A DNA stretch of 64,000 nt from an uncultured Collinsella sp. (GTDB lineage: Bacteria > Actinomycetota > Coriobacteriia > Coriobacteriales > Coriobacteriaceae), in contig CAUESV010000008.1 of NCBI GenBank assembly GCA_959020715.1, positions 27,448-91,447 on the forward strand, written 5' to 3'. The notes under the pieces are model-generated. The model did no database searches, was not told where the DNA came from, and worked only from the letters and a program-made list of their open reading frames with translations. The stretch's first letter is position 1, and every line of letters starts with the position of its first letter. Positions 1 through 13,138 of this stretch are shown piece by piece. A program made the translations under genes and the position numbers.

Positions 1-2461
<2,461 letters not shown>

Positions 2462-2559
2462 GTTTAAAACCTCCTAGAGAGGCTGACTCAATGTTTTGGA
2501 AAAGTCAGCGAGGGTGCAGCTGGTGCATCAGGTTGCCGTGATGCGAGGGCGCGCTGGGC

Positions 2560-4065
2560 TTATGCCCGCGCGTCCGAAGCAGAACGGCAAGATGATGTGC
2601 CAGATGTAGCCGCAGCGTCGACCGGTCCGCCGTTCGGTAGAACGGCGGAACCATCGTCGGCGAAATTCCAGCCAGCCAGGCGGTCCTTCGCGGTGTCGAT
2701 GTCCAGGTAGTTCTCCTCGCCGTCCATGAGTCGCGTAAAGGCGGTAAAGAGATAGTGGGCATCGGTGGGGCCAGGCGAGGCCTCGGGGTGGTACTGGACC
2801 GAGAAGCACGGGGCGTCGAGCAGCTGGATGCCCTCGGCGGTGCCGTCGTTGAGGTTCACATGTGTTAGGCGAATGCGGCCGAATCGCTCGTTCATCACGA
2901 CCGGCGCGATTCCGCGGCGCACCCAGACGCGCAGATCTCCATCGGCCGCATGCTCGGTCTCGCCGCCGGAAAGCTCGGGGACAAGCTTGCCCAAGCTGGG
3001 GAACAGCAGGCCAAAGCCATGGTTTTGTGCGGTGATCTCCACGCGACGGCTTACCAGGTTCATGACCGGCTGGTTGCCACCGCGGTGACCGAACTTAAGC
3101 TTTTCCATCTGGGCGCCGCAGGCCAGGCTGATCATCTGGTGACCAAGACAAATACCAAAGACCGGCACCTTGCCGATCAGCTGCTGCACCTGCTCGTAGG
3201 TCTCCACCACGGCGTCGGGGTCGCCGGGGCCGTTGGACAAAAAGACGCCATCGGGATTCATGTCGAGCACCTCACTCGCGGGCGTATCCCACGGCACGAC
3301 AGTAAGGTCGCAGCCGGCGCGGACAAGGCCCTCCAGAATGCCGCGCTTGACGCCGCAGTCGTAGGCAACCACTTTGTGGCAGGCAGGAGCGGCAGGGGCA
3401 AGCGCAAAGTCATGCGTAGCGGGCAGGTCGCTCGCAGTAAAGGCATGGGGCTCGGGGCAGCTCACGGTCTTGACCAAGTTCTCGCCCACCAACGTGGGGG
3501 CTGCGGCCAGACGCTCGGCAAGTTCGTCGACGTCAAAGACCTCGGTCGAGATAATGCCCATCTTGGAGCCGTTGTCCCGCAGGTGGCGCACCAGAGCGCG
3601 GGTGTCGACGCCCTCGATGGCGACGATACCGTGGGCGCGCAGGTACTCCGGCACGCTTTCGGCAGAACGCCAGTTAGAAGGCGTGGCGCACATGTCGCGT
3701 ACGATCATGCCGCGCATGGCCGGAGCGCTCGCAGGGCGAGCGGCGTCACCGGGGAAGGCCGACTGGACGTCAGTCTCATCGATACCGTAGTTGCCGATCT
3801 GCGGATAGGTCATGGTTACGATTTGGCCGGCATAGCTCGGATCGGTCATAACCTCAAAATAGCCCTCAAGCGAGGTGTTGAAGCAGACTTCGCCGGTCGC
3901 GGTGCCCTCGGCACCGCATGCACGGCCATAAAAAATGGTCCCATCCTCAAGGTACAGGATGCAGGGACCGCAGGTGCCCTTGCTAGTTTTGGCCAGCATG
4001 CGCTGGCAAAGCTCGCTGGGCGCGAAGGTGCGGGCAGCAGTGCCCGCAGTATGGTTGTTCGCCAT
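2560..4065 (-). CDS. carA: Carbamoyl-phosphate synthase small (glutaminase) subunit
   Basis: Hydrolyses glutamine and channels ammonia to CarB. Visible are the N-terminal CarA domain (LYLEDGTIFYGRACG, GEVCFNTSLEGY) and a class I glutamine amidotransferase domain with nucleophile Cys in FGICLGHQM, ITAQNHGF, and the catalytic His/Glu in YHPEASPGP. At 501 residues it is well above the usual 360-390. The excess is an N-terminal stretch of ~30 residues, an insert of ~45 residues straight after QNHGF, and a ~50-residue Ser/Ala-rich C-terminal tail. The start ATG has AAGGAG 5 bp upstream. First gene of the carAB pair. Confidence 0.96.
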   Translation of the reverse strand: MANNHTAGTAARTFAPSELCQRMLAKTSKGTCGPCILYLEDGTIFYGRACGAEGTATGEVCFNTSLEGYFEVMTDPSYAGQIVTMTYPQIGNYGIDETDVQSAFPGDAARPASAPAMRGMIVRDMCATPSNWRSAESVPEYLRAHGIVAIEGVDTRALVRHLRDNGSKMGIISTEVFDVDELAERLAAAPTLVGENLVKTVSCPEPHAFTASDLPATHDFALAPAAPACHKVVAYDCGVKRGILEGLVRAGCDLTVVPWDTPASEVLDMNPDGVFLSNGPGDPDAVVETYEQVQQLIGKVPVFGICLGHQMISLACGAQMEKLKFGHRGGNQPVMNLVSRRVEITAQNHGFGLLFPSLGKLVPELSGGETEHAADGDLRVWVRRGIAPVVMNERFGRIRLTHVNLNDGTAEGIQLLDAPCFSVQYHPEASPGPTDAHYLFTAFTRLMDGEENYLDIDTAKDRLAGWNFADDGSAVLPNGGPVDAAATSGTSSCRSASDARA

Positions 4066-4223
4066 AATTCTCCTTCCCGGTCTCTCCGGACCGGCTTAAA
4101 GGTTGGTAGTTAGGCCTTGCGGTATTTTAACCACAAGTATGCGCCATGGCGTTAATTTCATCGAAATGTTTACGAAATGATGATTATGACTTTCTATGCA
4201 TAATGATTTTTCTGGGACGGGGA
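4066..4223. other. Intergenic region upstream of carA
   Basis: This gap holds the carA ribosome binding site and an AT-rich stretch around 4120-4200 that probably contains the carA promoter. I could not identify a convincing -35/-10 pair, an arginine-repressor box or a pyrimidine-responsive leader by eye. Confidence 0.4.
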
Positions 4224-4266
4224 TTAAAAATCATCCCGCGTGGGCTTGTGGCTCACGCGGGATGAT
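4224..4266 (-). terminator. Rho-independent terminator after the 4273-5232 gene
   Basis: A 13-bp perfect stem (4230-4242 with 4254-4266, core ATCATCCCGCGTG) is followed on the minus strand by a short T-rich tail. It sits directly after the stop codon at 4273 and separates this operon from carA. Confidence 0.85.
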
Positions 4267-4272
4267 GGCGTC

Positions 4273-5232
4273 TTATTTGTCCTGCTCCAGCAGATCGGAC
4301 GGTGTGCGGTCGGGCTTGCCGCCGCGGAAGATCTCGCGGCCGTGCAGGCGATGCTCCAGGTCACGTTCGGCCTTTTCTTCCGTGATCTTGGTCTGGCTCA
4401 CCGCCGGGTCCTCAATCAGCGACGACACCGAGTTCACCTGCTTTTGGATGCGCTCGGCAATCGTGTCGTCCATGCTCACGATACGCATCTTCCAGTCGAT
4501 ACTCGTAGCATTTGACGAGCTCTTGGTCCACACGAACGTCAGAATGGCGCTCTGATGGCCCCGTGCGGGAAACATGCCAAAGAAGGAATCATGCTGGATA
4601 TTGCTGTCCTCATCGATATAGGCGTGTACGTTGTACACCACGCGGTCGATCTTATCGTTGAGCAACGCGTTGGTCGCAAGTGCCGCGGCCTGGATCTGCC
4701 CGTTGGACAGCAGCTCAAGCTCGTTGGCAGACGATGTGTCCAACACCGTCACCTCGACCGTACCCGTGCGCTCGTCCGCCTCGTCGACGCTAAAGTCGAG
4801 CGGGAACTGCGTAAAGCCGTTACCCCACTCAAGGCCGCCCTTCAGTGCCGTGGAGACGGTATCCACCGAAACGCTCTCGGACAGGTTGGCAGTGTTCAAG
4901 CGGCGCATCACGCCGTAGCCGATCTGCATGCCCACGATCAGCACCAGAATGCCAATGACCACGGCCATGGCGGTCTTCGTAATGGTATGGCTCACCTGTG
5001 AGCCCGAAGGGTCGTCCTCGGACAGCGGGTCAACCTGCTTTGTCTGGCTTGCGCGATCTTCGCTGCGAAGCTGCGCCAGCGCCGCCTTGTCGCCGCGCTT
5101 GACCGCAGCCTCTTTTTCGCGCATGCGCTCGGTGCGCTTTTTGGCAAGCGTCGGATCCAAAACGCCGGATGCGTCGATCTCGGAGAATAACTCCGTCACT
5201 TCTTCCGGAGTCAAAGGGTTCTTCTCAGCCAT
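4273..5232 (-). CDS. Membrane-anchored protein of unknown function
   Basis: I do not recognise this 319-residue protein. It has a charged cytoplasmic-type N-terminus of ~85 residues rich in Lys/Arg/Glu, one strong transmembrane segment at about residues 88-110 (AMAVVIGILVLIVGMQIGYG), then ~200 residues that look globular and extracytoplasmic, ending in a charged tail. No catalytic motif was found. The ATG has AGGAAG just upstream. It follows the ABC transporter gene by 19 bp and is closed by a terminator, so the two are probably co-transcribed; a role linked to the transporter is only a guess. Confidence 0.8.
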   Translation of the reverse strand: MAEKNPLTPEEVTELFSEIDASGVLDPTLAKKRTERMREKEAAVKRGDKAALAQLRSEDRASQTKQVDPLSEDDPSGSQVSHTITKTAMAVVIGILVLIVGMQIGYGVMRRLNTANLSESVSVDTVSTALKGGLEWGNGFTQFPLDFSVDEADERTGTVEVTVLDTSSANELELLSNGQIQAAALATNALLNDKIDRVVYNVHAYIDEDSNIQHDSFFGMFPARGHQSAILTFVWTKSSSNATSIDWKMRIVSMDDTIAERIQKQVNSVSSLIEDPAVSQTKITEEKAERDLEHRLHGREIFRGGKPDRTPSDLLEQDK

Positions 5233-5251
5233 ATACTTCCTGTCATATCAA

Positions 5252-7027
5252 TCAGTCGAGCTCGTGCGCGCGCGCACCTTCGAACTGCATTCGATAGTAA
5301 CGGGCATAGGTGCCGCCACGGGCGAGAAGCTGCTCGTGCGTGCCACGTTCCACAACGCGACCATGCTCGACGGTCGCAATCTCGTCGGCATGTTTAATGG
5401 TCGAGAGACGATGAGCGATGATGATCGTGGTGCGACCGCGCGCCAGGCGCTCGAGCGACTCCTGCACCGCCTCCTCGCTCTCGTTATCCAAAGCGCTCGT
5501 CGCCTCGTCCAGAATCAGGATCTTGGGGTTCTTGAGAAAAACACGCGCAATGGCTACGCGCTGCTTCTGGCCGCCCGAAAGACGGCTGCCGCGCTCGCCC
5601 ACGACCGTGTCGTAGCCCTGCGGCAGCGACTCAATGAAGGCATCGATATTGGCGCGGCGGGAGGCCTCGACGACCTCTTCTGCCGTGGCGCCCGGCTTGC
5701 CGTAGGCAATGTTCTCGCCAATCGTACCGTCAAACAGGTAGACGTCCTGCTGCACCAGGCCAATGGCGCGGCGCAGACTCTGTTGCGTCACGTCGCGCAC
5801 GTCCTGCCCGTCGATGCTGATGGATCCGTCAGCCACGTCGTAAAAGCGCGGCAGCAGCGAACACGTTGTGGACTTGCCACCGCCCGAGGGGCCAACCAGG
5901 GCAATGGTCTGGCCGGGCTTGATAGACAGGTCCATGTGGTCGATCACGGGACGAGCCTCTTCGCTGCCGCCCACGCCCAACTCAACATCCTCGTAGCTAA
6001 AGCACACGTCGCGATATTCAACCGCGCCGGCCGTCACCTGCAGGTCCGCGGCATCCGGCTTATCCTGGATATCCGGGGCGGTCGAAAGCACCTCGTCCAT
6101 GCGCTTAAAGCCGGCGATGGCCTTCTGATACGTCTCAGCCGAGTTCACAAGCGTCTCGAGCGGGGTGCAGAACAGTGAAATGTAAAGCGCGAAGGTCGCC
6201 ATATCGACCGCCTGCAGCTGTCCCTGGGCGACCAGCCAGCCGCCCAGCAGCACTACGATCACATAGAGCACGCCCGAGAGCAGGCCATACGCCGCAGTGT
6301 AGACGCCCATGGCGTGATACATATTCTCCTTGGACGAAAGATAGCGGTCGTTAGAGGCGCGGAACTTGGAGCGCTCAGCCTCCTCGTTCGCAAAACTCTT
6401 TACCACGCGCATGCCCGCCAGCGAATCCTGCAGCTGCGCATTGATGCCGCTGATCTTTTTGCGGTTATCGCTAAAGACCTCGCGCATGCGCATATTCTGC
6501 CAAAACATAATGACCGCGAACACCACCGTCACCACAGCCATGGCGAGCGCAAGCACCGGCGCGATGGTAAATAGGATCACAAACGAACCGATGATCTCGA
6601 TGCCGCAAATAATGATCCACTCGGGCACGTGATGCGCCGCCTCGCAGATATCGAACAGGTCGTTGACCACGCGGCTCATCATGTCGCCCGAGCTGTTGCG
6701 ATCGAAATACGCAAAGCTAAAGCGCTCATACTGGTCGAACAGGTCCTCGCGCATTTTGGACTCCATACGCGCGCCCATCACGTGACCCCAATAGCTCACA
6801 AAATAGCGGCAGGCGCAGCGGACGGCATACATCAGCACCAAGCCCACCGCAATCATGCCGAGCGCCTGCATAATGGCAGCCTGACCCTGAGTAAACAGCC
6901 CACCGGTCAAATTGCGCAGAATAATGGGGAACGCCAGGTCAATGGCGGCAAGCACCAGAGCACAAACAGTATCAGCAACAAAAAGCCCCATCTGGGGCTC
7001 GTAATAAGACAGAAAACGCTTCAGCAT
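5252..7027 (-). CDS. ABC-type exporter, fused permease and ATPase (MdlB/MsbA type)
   Basis: A half-size exporter subunit of 591 residues that would work as a dimer in the cytoplasmic membrane. The N-terminal ~310 residues are an ABC type-1 transmembrane domain with several hydrophobic helices. The ATPase domain shows Walker A GPSGGGKST, signature LSGGQKQR, Walker B ILILDEATSALD and the switch His in IIIAHRLS. The substrate cannot be told from sequence; such proteins move lipids, drugs or peptides. Many relatives come as adjacent heterodimer pairs, but here there is only one, followed by a membrane protein of unknown function 19 bp downstream. The start ATG has GAGGA upstream. Confidence 0.93.
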   Translation of the reverse strand: MLKRFLSYYEPQMGLFVADTVCALVLAAIDLAFPIILRNLTGGLFTQGQAAIMQALGMIAVGLVLMYAVRCACRYFVSYWGHVMGARMESKMREDLFDQYERFSFAYFDRNSSGDMMSRVVNDLFDICEAAHHVPEWIIICGIEIIGSFVILFTIAPVLALAMAVVTVVFAVIMFWQNMRMREVFSDNRKKISGINAQLQDSLAGMRVVKSFANEEAERSKFRASNDRYLSSKENMYHAMGVYTAAYGLLSGVLYVIVVLLGGWLVAQGQLQAVDMATFALYISLFCTPLETLVNSAETYQKAIAGFKRMDEVLSTAPDIQDKPDAADLQVTAGAVEYRDVCFSYEDVELGVGGSEEARPVIDHMDLSIKPGQTIALVGPSGGGKSTTCSLLPRFYDVADGSISIDGQDVRDVTQQSLRRAIGLVQQDVYLFDGTIGENIAYGKPGATAEEVVEASRRANIDAFIESLPQGYDTVVGERGSRLSGGQKQRVAIARVFLKNPKILILDEATSALDNESEEAVQESLERLARGRTTIIIAHRLSTIKHADEIATVEHGRVVERGTHEQLLARGGTYARYYRMQFEGARAHELD

Positions 7028-7058
7028 GTGATCCTCAAAGAAATGTCAGCAACGTAAG

Positions 7059-7097
7059 GCCCTGGGACAAAACAATCAGTAATATTTGTCCCAGGGC
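7059..7097 (-). terminator. Hairpin between NUDIX gene and ABC exporter
   Basis: A 13-bp perfect stem (7059-7071 with 7085-7097, core GCCCTGGGACAAA) lies just after the NUDIX stop. There is no T-run on the minus strand, so it may be a weak terminator or an RNA-stabilising hairpin. Confidence 0.55.
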
Positions 7098-7109
7098 TAT
7101 CCCCACTCG

Positions 7110-7805
7110 TTAAAGCTCCGCGCCCCCAAGGCGGTGCGCGATGCTATCGCAGGCCAAGGCGCCTACAACGGTCTTGGCGTCTTCGATCTTGCCGTCGAGC
7201 ACGGCGTCAATCAGCTCGTGCAGCGGCACCAGGTCCACGTTGACAAACTCGTCATCATCGGGGTTGGGCGCATCAAACTCGAGCATGGTAGCCAAGTAGA
7301 TGTGAATGATCTCATCGCAAAAACCGCAGGACGTGACAATCGACGTCAAAAAGCGAATGCGGCCAGCCCTAAAGCCCGTCTCCTCATGCAGCTCGCGCTT
7401 GGCACAATCGAGCGGGTCCTCGCCTGGATCGAGCTTGCCGGCGGGAATCTCGACCGTCACGCGGTCGATGGCGGTGCGGTACTGACGCACCAGTACGATC
7501 TTGCCGCTCTCGGTCAGTGCCACAACGGCCGCCGCGCCCGGATGGCGAACGATATCGCGGGCGCTGCGGCGACCGTTGGGCAGCTCAACCTCAAGACGGT
7601 TGACGTCGAGGATCTTGCCCTTCCAGGCGCACTCCTCCGAAAGAATCTTCTCGTGCAGCTCGGCATCGTGCGGGTCGTCGTCACCCAGCACCAGCGCCGG
7701 CTCGTCAGCGACCTCGCCACCAGGCTCGCCCTCGGCGTGCCCATACATGCGGCTGTCCTCTTCGACGATCTGCGCGTCCACGAGCTCTTCGTTCTTCTCG
7801 TCCAT
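7110..7805 (-). CDS. NUDIX hydrolase, ADP-ribose pyrophosphatase-like
   Basis: A cytoplasmic pyrophosphohydrolase of 231 residues. The NUDIX box is complete and perfectly spaced: Gly, five residues, Glu, seven residues, then RELHEETGF. The segment before it (VRQYRTAIDRVTVEIPAGKLDPGED) matches the ADP-ribose pyrophosphatase subgroup, suggesting ADP-ribose or related nucleotide sugars as substrates. There is an extra acidic ~55-residue N-terminus. I chose the ATG at 7805, with AGAGGA 9 bp upstream; an in-frame ATG at 7814 directly abuts that Shine-Dalgarno. It lies 21 bp after purD and is probably co-transcribed with it. Confidence 0.9.
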   Translation of the reverse strand: MDEKNEELVDAQIVEEDSRMYGHAEGEPGGEVADEPALVLGDDDPHDAELHEKILSEECAWKGKILDVNRLEVELPNGRRSARDIVRHPGAAAVVALTESGKIVLVRQYRTAIDRVTVEIPAGKLDPGEDPLDCAKRELHEETGFRAGRIRFLTSIVTSCGFCDEIIHIYLATMLEFDAPNPDDDEFVNVDLVPLHELIDAVLDGKIEDAKTVVGALACDSIAHRLGGAEL

Positions 7806-7826
7806 CCGTCTCATTCCTCTCGGATT

Positions 7827-9131
7827 TTAGGCATCCCAGGCGTCGCGGCCACGCAGCGCGCGCAGGCCGATGTCGTGACGCAGGGTCTTGCCCTCAAAAT
7901 CAATCTTCTCGCAGGCATCGTAAGCAAGGTTGCGAGCGTTCTCAAACGTGTCGCCCAGCGCGGTCACGGCAAGCACGCGGCCACCGTTGGTCACGAGCTG
8001 ACCATCCACCACGGCGGTGCCGGCATGGTACACGGTCACGTTCTCCATGGCCTCGGCGTCGGCGATGCCGGTGATGACTTTGCCCTTCTCATAGCTGCCG
8101 GGGTAGCCCGCGCTCGTCAGGACAACGGCCACGGCCCACTCGTCACGCCAATCGAGCTCAATCTGGTCGAGCTCGCAGTTAGCGCAGGCAAGCATGACCT
8201 CGACTAGGTCATTCTTAAGGCGCGGCAGCACGACCTGAGTCTCGGGATCACCAAAGCGGGCATTGAACTCCAGTACCTTGGGACCGGCAGGCGTGAGCAT
8301 AAAGCCACCGTACAGGCAGCCGCGGTAATCGATACCCTCGGCAGCGAGCTCGGCCACGGTCTGCTCCATGACCTTCACCATGGTGGCGTGCTCCTCGTCA
8401 GTCACGATGGGCACCGGGCTGTAGACGCCCATGCCGCCGGTGTTGGGGCCCTTGTCGCCCTCGAGCGCGCGCTTGTGGTCCTGCGAGGTAGCCATGGGGC
8501 GCACGGTCTTGCCGTCGGTAAAGGCAAGCAGCGAGCACTCGGGACCGGTCAGCATCTCCTCGATGACCACGGTATTGCCGGCATCGCCAAAGGTGCCGCC
8601 AAAGCACTCGCGCACGGCCTCCTCGGCCTGCTCAAGTTCGGTCGCCACGATAACGCCCTTGCCCGCGGCAAGGCCGTCGGCCTTGACGACCAGCGGGGCG
8701 CCCTGCTCGTGCACGTAGGCGAGAGCCGAAGCCTCGTCGGTAAACGAGCCGTAGGCTGCCGTCGGGATACCGGCGCGCTCCATGAGCTGCTTGGAGAACA
8801 GCTTGGAGCCCTCCATCTGGGCGCCCTCGGCACCCGGGCCAAAGCAGGGAATGCCCGCCGCGCGGACGGCATCGGCAACGCCCGCCACGAGCGGAGCCTC
8901 GGGGCCAATCACGACGAGTCCGCATCCATGGCTCTGGGCAAACGCCGCCACGGCCACAGGATCGCAATCGTCGAGAACCACGTTCTCGCCGCAGCTCGCG
9001 GTGCCGCCGTTACCCGGCGCGATGTAGAGCTTGCCGGCGCGCGGTGATGCTGCGAGCTTGGCTGCCAAAGCATGCTCACGGCCGCCGCTGCCCAACAACA
9101 GGATGTCGATGGTTTGAGTGTCCGCCTTCAA
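7827..9131 (-). CDS. purD: Phosphoribosylamine-glycine ligase
   Basis: Second step of purine synthesis: joins glycine to phosphoribosylamine using ATP. The N-terminus carries ILLLGSGGREHALA and the ATP-grasp region carries FFGDAGNTVVIEEML-type and EFNARFGDPETQ motifs. I chose a TTG start at 9131 because a strong GAGGAGG lies 5 bp upstream; a frame extension to an ATG at 9185 would add 18 residues not typical of the family. The resulting 434 residues match the family length. Upstream is the purA terminator; downstream is the NUDIX gene. Confidence 0.95.
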   Translation of the reverse strand: MKADTQTIDILLLGSGGREHALAAKLAASPRAGKLYIAPGNGGTASCGENVVLDDCDPVAVAAFAQSHGCGLVVIGPEAPLVAGVADAVRAAGIPCFGPGAEGAQMEGSKLFSKQLMERAGIPTAAYGSFTDEASALAYVHEQGAPLVVKADGLAAGKGVIVATELEQAEEAVRECFGGTFGDAGNTVVIEEMLTGPECSLLAFTDGKTVRPMATSQDHKRALEGDKGPNTGGMGVYSPVPIVTDEEHATMVKVMEQTVAELAAEGIDYRGCLYGGFMLTPAGPKVLEFNARFGDPETQVVLPRLKNDLVEVMLACANCELDQIELDWRDEWAVAVVLTSAGYPGSYEKGKVITGIADAEAMENVTVYHAGTAVVDGQLVTNGGRVLAVTALGDTFENARNLAYDACEKIDFEGKTLRHDIGLRALRGRDAWDA

Positions 9132-9183
9132 GGGTGCCTCCTCTATGGATGAATGGCCCGCTCCGCGCGAGCCCTTTGCAAGC

Positions 9184-9227
9184 AAATATACCCCTCGGCC
9201 GCCCGTCTGGGCTGCAAAGGGGTATAT
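9184..9227 (-). terminator. Terminator after purA
   Basis: Inverted arms 9186-9195 and 9218-9227 (ATATACCCCT) enclose a GC-rich loop and are followed on the minus strand by TTT. It separates purA from purD. Confidence 0.75.
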
Positions 9228-9248
9228 CGCAATAACCGTATAAACCGA

Positions 9249-10535
<1,287 letters not shown>

Positions 10536-10628
10536 GTTTACTCCTTACATTCATGGACTGTCTACGTGCCACGCCGGCACGCAGAAGCACAAAACATTCC
10601 CAGTATACCCGTGCAACGGGCGCCTGTC

Positions 10629-12020
10629 CTACTCCTCGGTATGCGCCCCATCAAGCTCATAGAACTTGGTGGATGCCGGCAGGAACATCAGGTCGACGTC
10701 ACCGATCGGGCCCGAACGGTTCTTGGCCACGACGATACGCGTAACGCCCTCGTCGGGTCGATCGTCACGCGAGGCCTCGGCCTCATCGGCGGAGCGGTCC
10801 AAGAACATAACAATGTCAGCGTCCTGCTCGATGGAGCCCGATTCACGCAGGTCGGACAGCTGCGGGCGCTTGCCGGTGCGGGATTCGACCTGACGCGACA
10901 GCTGCGATAGCGCGATCAGCGGAATCTTGAGCTCCTTGGCCATGATCTTTAAACCACGCGACATCTCGGAAACCTCGACGGTACGGCTCTCGGAACGACG
11001 CCCCGGCGGAGGACTCACCAGCTGCAGGTAGTCCAGGATAATGATGGCCTTCTCCTTGTTGTGGAGCATGCGGCGGCTCTTGGCGCGGATCTCGGTCACC
11101 GTGGTGCCGGGCGTATCGTCAATCAGAATATCGAGCTTGGACAAGGTCTGCGTGGCCTCGTTGATATTGGCCCACTGCTCGGGGCTAATGCGGCCCGTAC
11201 GGAAGTCACTGATTGAAATCATGGCGTAGGCGCAAATCAGGCGCTGCGCGATTTCCTTGCCCGACATCTCCAGAGAGAAGAAGCCGACGGTATAACCAGC
11301 GGCGGCAGCGTTGAGCGCCAGATTCAGGGCGAACGACGTCTTACCTACAGCAGGACGGGCGCCGATAATGATGAGCTGACCCTCGCGAAAACCCATGAGC
11401 ATGCGGTCGAGCGACGGGAAGCCCGTGGGCACGCCCGCAGCCTGGCCACCGGCCTGGCACACTTCCTCAGCCTCGTTATAGGCCTCGACCATAAACTCGG
11501 TCAACGTCTTGTAGCTCGACTTGACCTCGCGCGCCGTGACCTTGAGCAGCTTGCTCTCGGCCAGCTCCACGACCTCCTTGGTGTCGGTAGGGGCGTTATA
11601 GGCCAGCGCGTTGATCTCGTTGGTGGCACCAATCAGCTCGCGCAGCATCGAGTCGCGACGGACGATGGCGGCATGGTGCTGCCAGTTCACGAGCGACAGG
11701 GTCTGACCCATCAGCTCCAAAATGTAGGCCTCGCCGCCCACGGCATCGAGCTTGTTGATGCTGCGCAGGTAATCGATCAGTGAGATGGAGTCGATGGGAA
11801 TGCGGCTGTTGTACATATCGACCATCGCGGTGTAGATGGTCTTATGAATGGGCCGGTAGAAGTCATCGGGCTGCAGCTCGACCTGGGCCTCTTCGACCAC
11901 CTCGGGCGAGAGCAGCATAGCAGCCAGTACGTTGGCCTCTGCATCTTGGTTTTGGGGGAGACCCAGCTTGGAACCACGGTCCTCGACCGTCAGCCCCGTC
12001 TCCCTATCGTCATATGCCAT
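10629..12020 (-). CDS. dnaB: Replicative DNA helicase
   Basis: Hexameric 5'-3' helicase that opens the replication fork. The N-terminal DnaB domain begins about residue 20 (LPQNQDAEANVLAAML). The RecA-like domain has Walker A GARPAVGKT at about residues 220-228, Walker B AIIILDYLQL, and the arginine-containing DLRESGSIEQDAD. No intein is present. I prefer the ATG at 12020, which has AGGA 6-7 bp upstream, over in-frame ATGs at 12026 and 12032. The resulting 463 residues match the family. Confidence 0.96.
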   Translation of the reverse strand: MAYDDRETGLTVEDRGSKLGLPQNQDAEANVLAAMLLSPEVVEEAQVELQPDDFYRPIHKTIYTAMVDMYNSRIPIDSISLIDYLRSINKLDAVGGEAYILELMGQTLSLVNWQHHAAIVRRDSMLRELIGATNEINALAYNAPTDTKEVVELAESKLLKVTAREVKSSYKTLTEFMVEAYNEAEEVCQAGGQAAGVPTGFPSLDRMLMGFREGQLIIIGARPAVGKTSFALNLALNAAAAGYTVGFFSLEMSGKEIAQRLICAYAMISISDFRTGRISPEQWANINEATQTLSKLDILIDDTPGTTVTEIRAKSRRMLHNKEKAIIILDYLQLVSPPPGRRSESRTVEVSEMSRGLKIMAKELKIPLIALSQLSRQVESRTGKRPQLSDLRESGSIEQDADIVMFLDRSADEAEASRDDRPDEGVTRIVVAKNRSGPIGDVDLMFLPASTKFYELDGAHTEE

Positions 12021-12182
12021 GAGCATCCTCATTCATATCGCTTGCGAGCATCCATAGTATCAGCCGCGGCTATAAATCGAGCCGCGCCTTGGCAATCATC
12101 ACCGAACCAAACGGATGAACGGTCCCATACACGGGACCGCATCTCAATGACTGCCACGACACTCACCCAGCGCAAAAAATAA

Positions 12183-12210
12183 AAGGACGCCCTGGTCTCC
12201 CAGAGCGCCC
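12183..12210 (-). terminator. Terminator after rplI
   Basis: A GC-rich hairpin (GGGCGCTCTGG paired with CCAGGGCGTCC with two imperfect pairs) is followed on the minus strand by TTTTATTTTTT. It separates the ribosomal operon from dnaB. Confidence 0.75.
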
Positions 12211-12244
12211 TTCTTAGAACAAGATTGTTGCGTTGCAGCAAATG

Positions 12245-12784
12245 CTACTCGGCAGCAGCCTCGGTCTCGACCTCGGCGGTCTCGGCCTCGGCGACCTCAG
12301 CGGTCTCCTCAACCTCAGCCTCGGCAGCGAGCTCCTCGGCGGTAACGCCGACGAGAACGACAACCTCGGCCTTGATCTCGCGGTACAGCGAGATAGCGAC
12401 GGTGTGGGCACCGGCAACCTTGATGGGCTTACCGAGCTCGACGCGCTTGCGGTCGATGTCCATACCGAGCTGATCCTTGATGGCGTCAGCGATCATAGCG
12501 GCGGTAACGGAGCCAAAGAGGATGCCCTCGTCGCCAACCTTGACGTCAACGGTGACCTGCTTGCCCTCGAAGGCAGCCTTGGTCTCGTTGGCGGTAGCCA
12601 GACGGACGGCCTCGCGCTTGGCGATGTTGTTGCGACGCTCGTCAAGCTGCTTGAGGTTGCCCTTGGTGGCGGCAACAGCGAGCTTCTTGGGGAACAGGAA
12701 GTTCTCAGCGTAACCCTGAGCGACCTCTACGACGTCACCCTCGCCGCCCTTGCCCTTGATCTCATCGAGAAGAATAACCTTCAT
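12245..12784 (-). CDS. rplI: Ribosomal protein bL9
   Basis: Binds 23S rRNA in the large subunit. The N-terminal domain is classic (MKVILLDEIKGKGGEGDVVEVAQGYAENF with YAENFLFPKKLA), then a long helix and C-terminal domain. At 179 residues it is longer than the usual ~150 because of a C-terminal Glu/Ala/Val-rich acidic tail of about 30 residues (EVEETAEVAEAETAEVE). ATG preceded by AAGGGAG. Last gene of rpsF-ssb-rpsR-rplI. Confidence 0.97.
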   Translation of the reverse strand: MKVILLDEIKGKGGEGDVVEVAQGYAENFLFPKKLAVAATKGNLKQLDERRNNIAKREAVRLATANETKAAFEGKQVTVDVKVGDEGILFGSVTAAMIADAIKDQLGMDIDRKRVELGKPIKVAGAHTVAISLYREIKAEVVVLVGVTAEELAAEAEVEETAEVAEAETAEVETEAAAE

Positions 12785-12799
12785 GATGCGTCTCCCTTC

Positions 12800-13066
12800 T
12801 TAGCCGCGGTCGCGGTTGCCACGAGAGGAAACCACGGGGACGGTGTACGGCAGGAGAGCCATCTCGCGGGCTCGCTTGATGGCGTTGGCGATGTCATGCT
12901 GATGCTGCGTGCAAGCGCCAGTGACGCGACGGGGCTTGATCTTGCCACGGTCGGTCATGTACTTACGGAGAAGCTGAGTGTCCTTATAGTCGATGAACTC
13001 AGTGTTCTCCTTGCAGAACTGGCAGTACTTACGACGCGGCTGACGTGCAGAATAATCATTAGCCAT
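12800..13066 (-). CDS. rpsR: Ribosomal protein bS18
   Basis: Small-subunit protein that pairs with bS6. The 88-residue protein MANDYSARQPRRKYCQFCKE continues with the core IDYKDTQLLRKYMTDRGKI and ends in a basic tail. The two N-terminal cysteines (CQFC) suggest a zinc-binding form. I chose the ATG at 13066 (AAAGG upstream, normal length); the frame stays open 17 codons further upstream, but that part is not S18-like. Confidence 0.96.
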   Translation of the reverse strand: MANDYSARQPRRKYCQFCKENTEFIDYKDTQLLRKYMTDRGKIKPRRVTGACTQHQHDIANAIKRAREMALLPYTVPVVSSRGNRDRG

Positions 13067-13138
13067 GTCAAAATACCTTTCATTTGGCAACTTCGGCGAG
13101 CCGAAGCCGCCTCTCACTCAAAAATAGGTGAACAACCC

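Noticed and set aside
4066..4223. Arginine or pyrimidine regulatory leader before carA
   Set aside because: AT-rich and plausible, but no ARG-box pair, attenuator or PyrR-type hairpin could be recognised with confidence.
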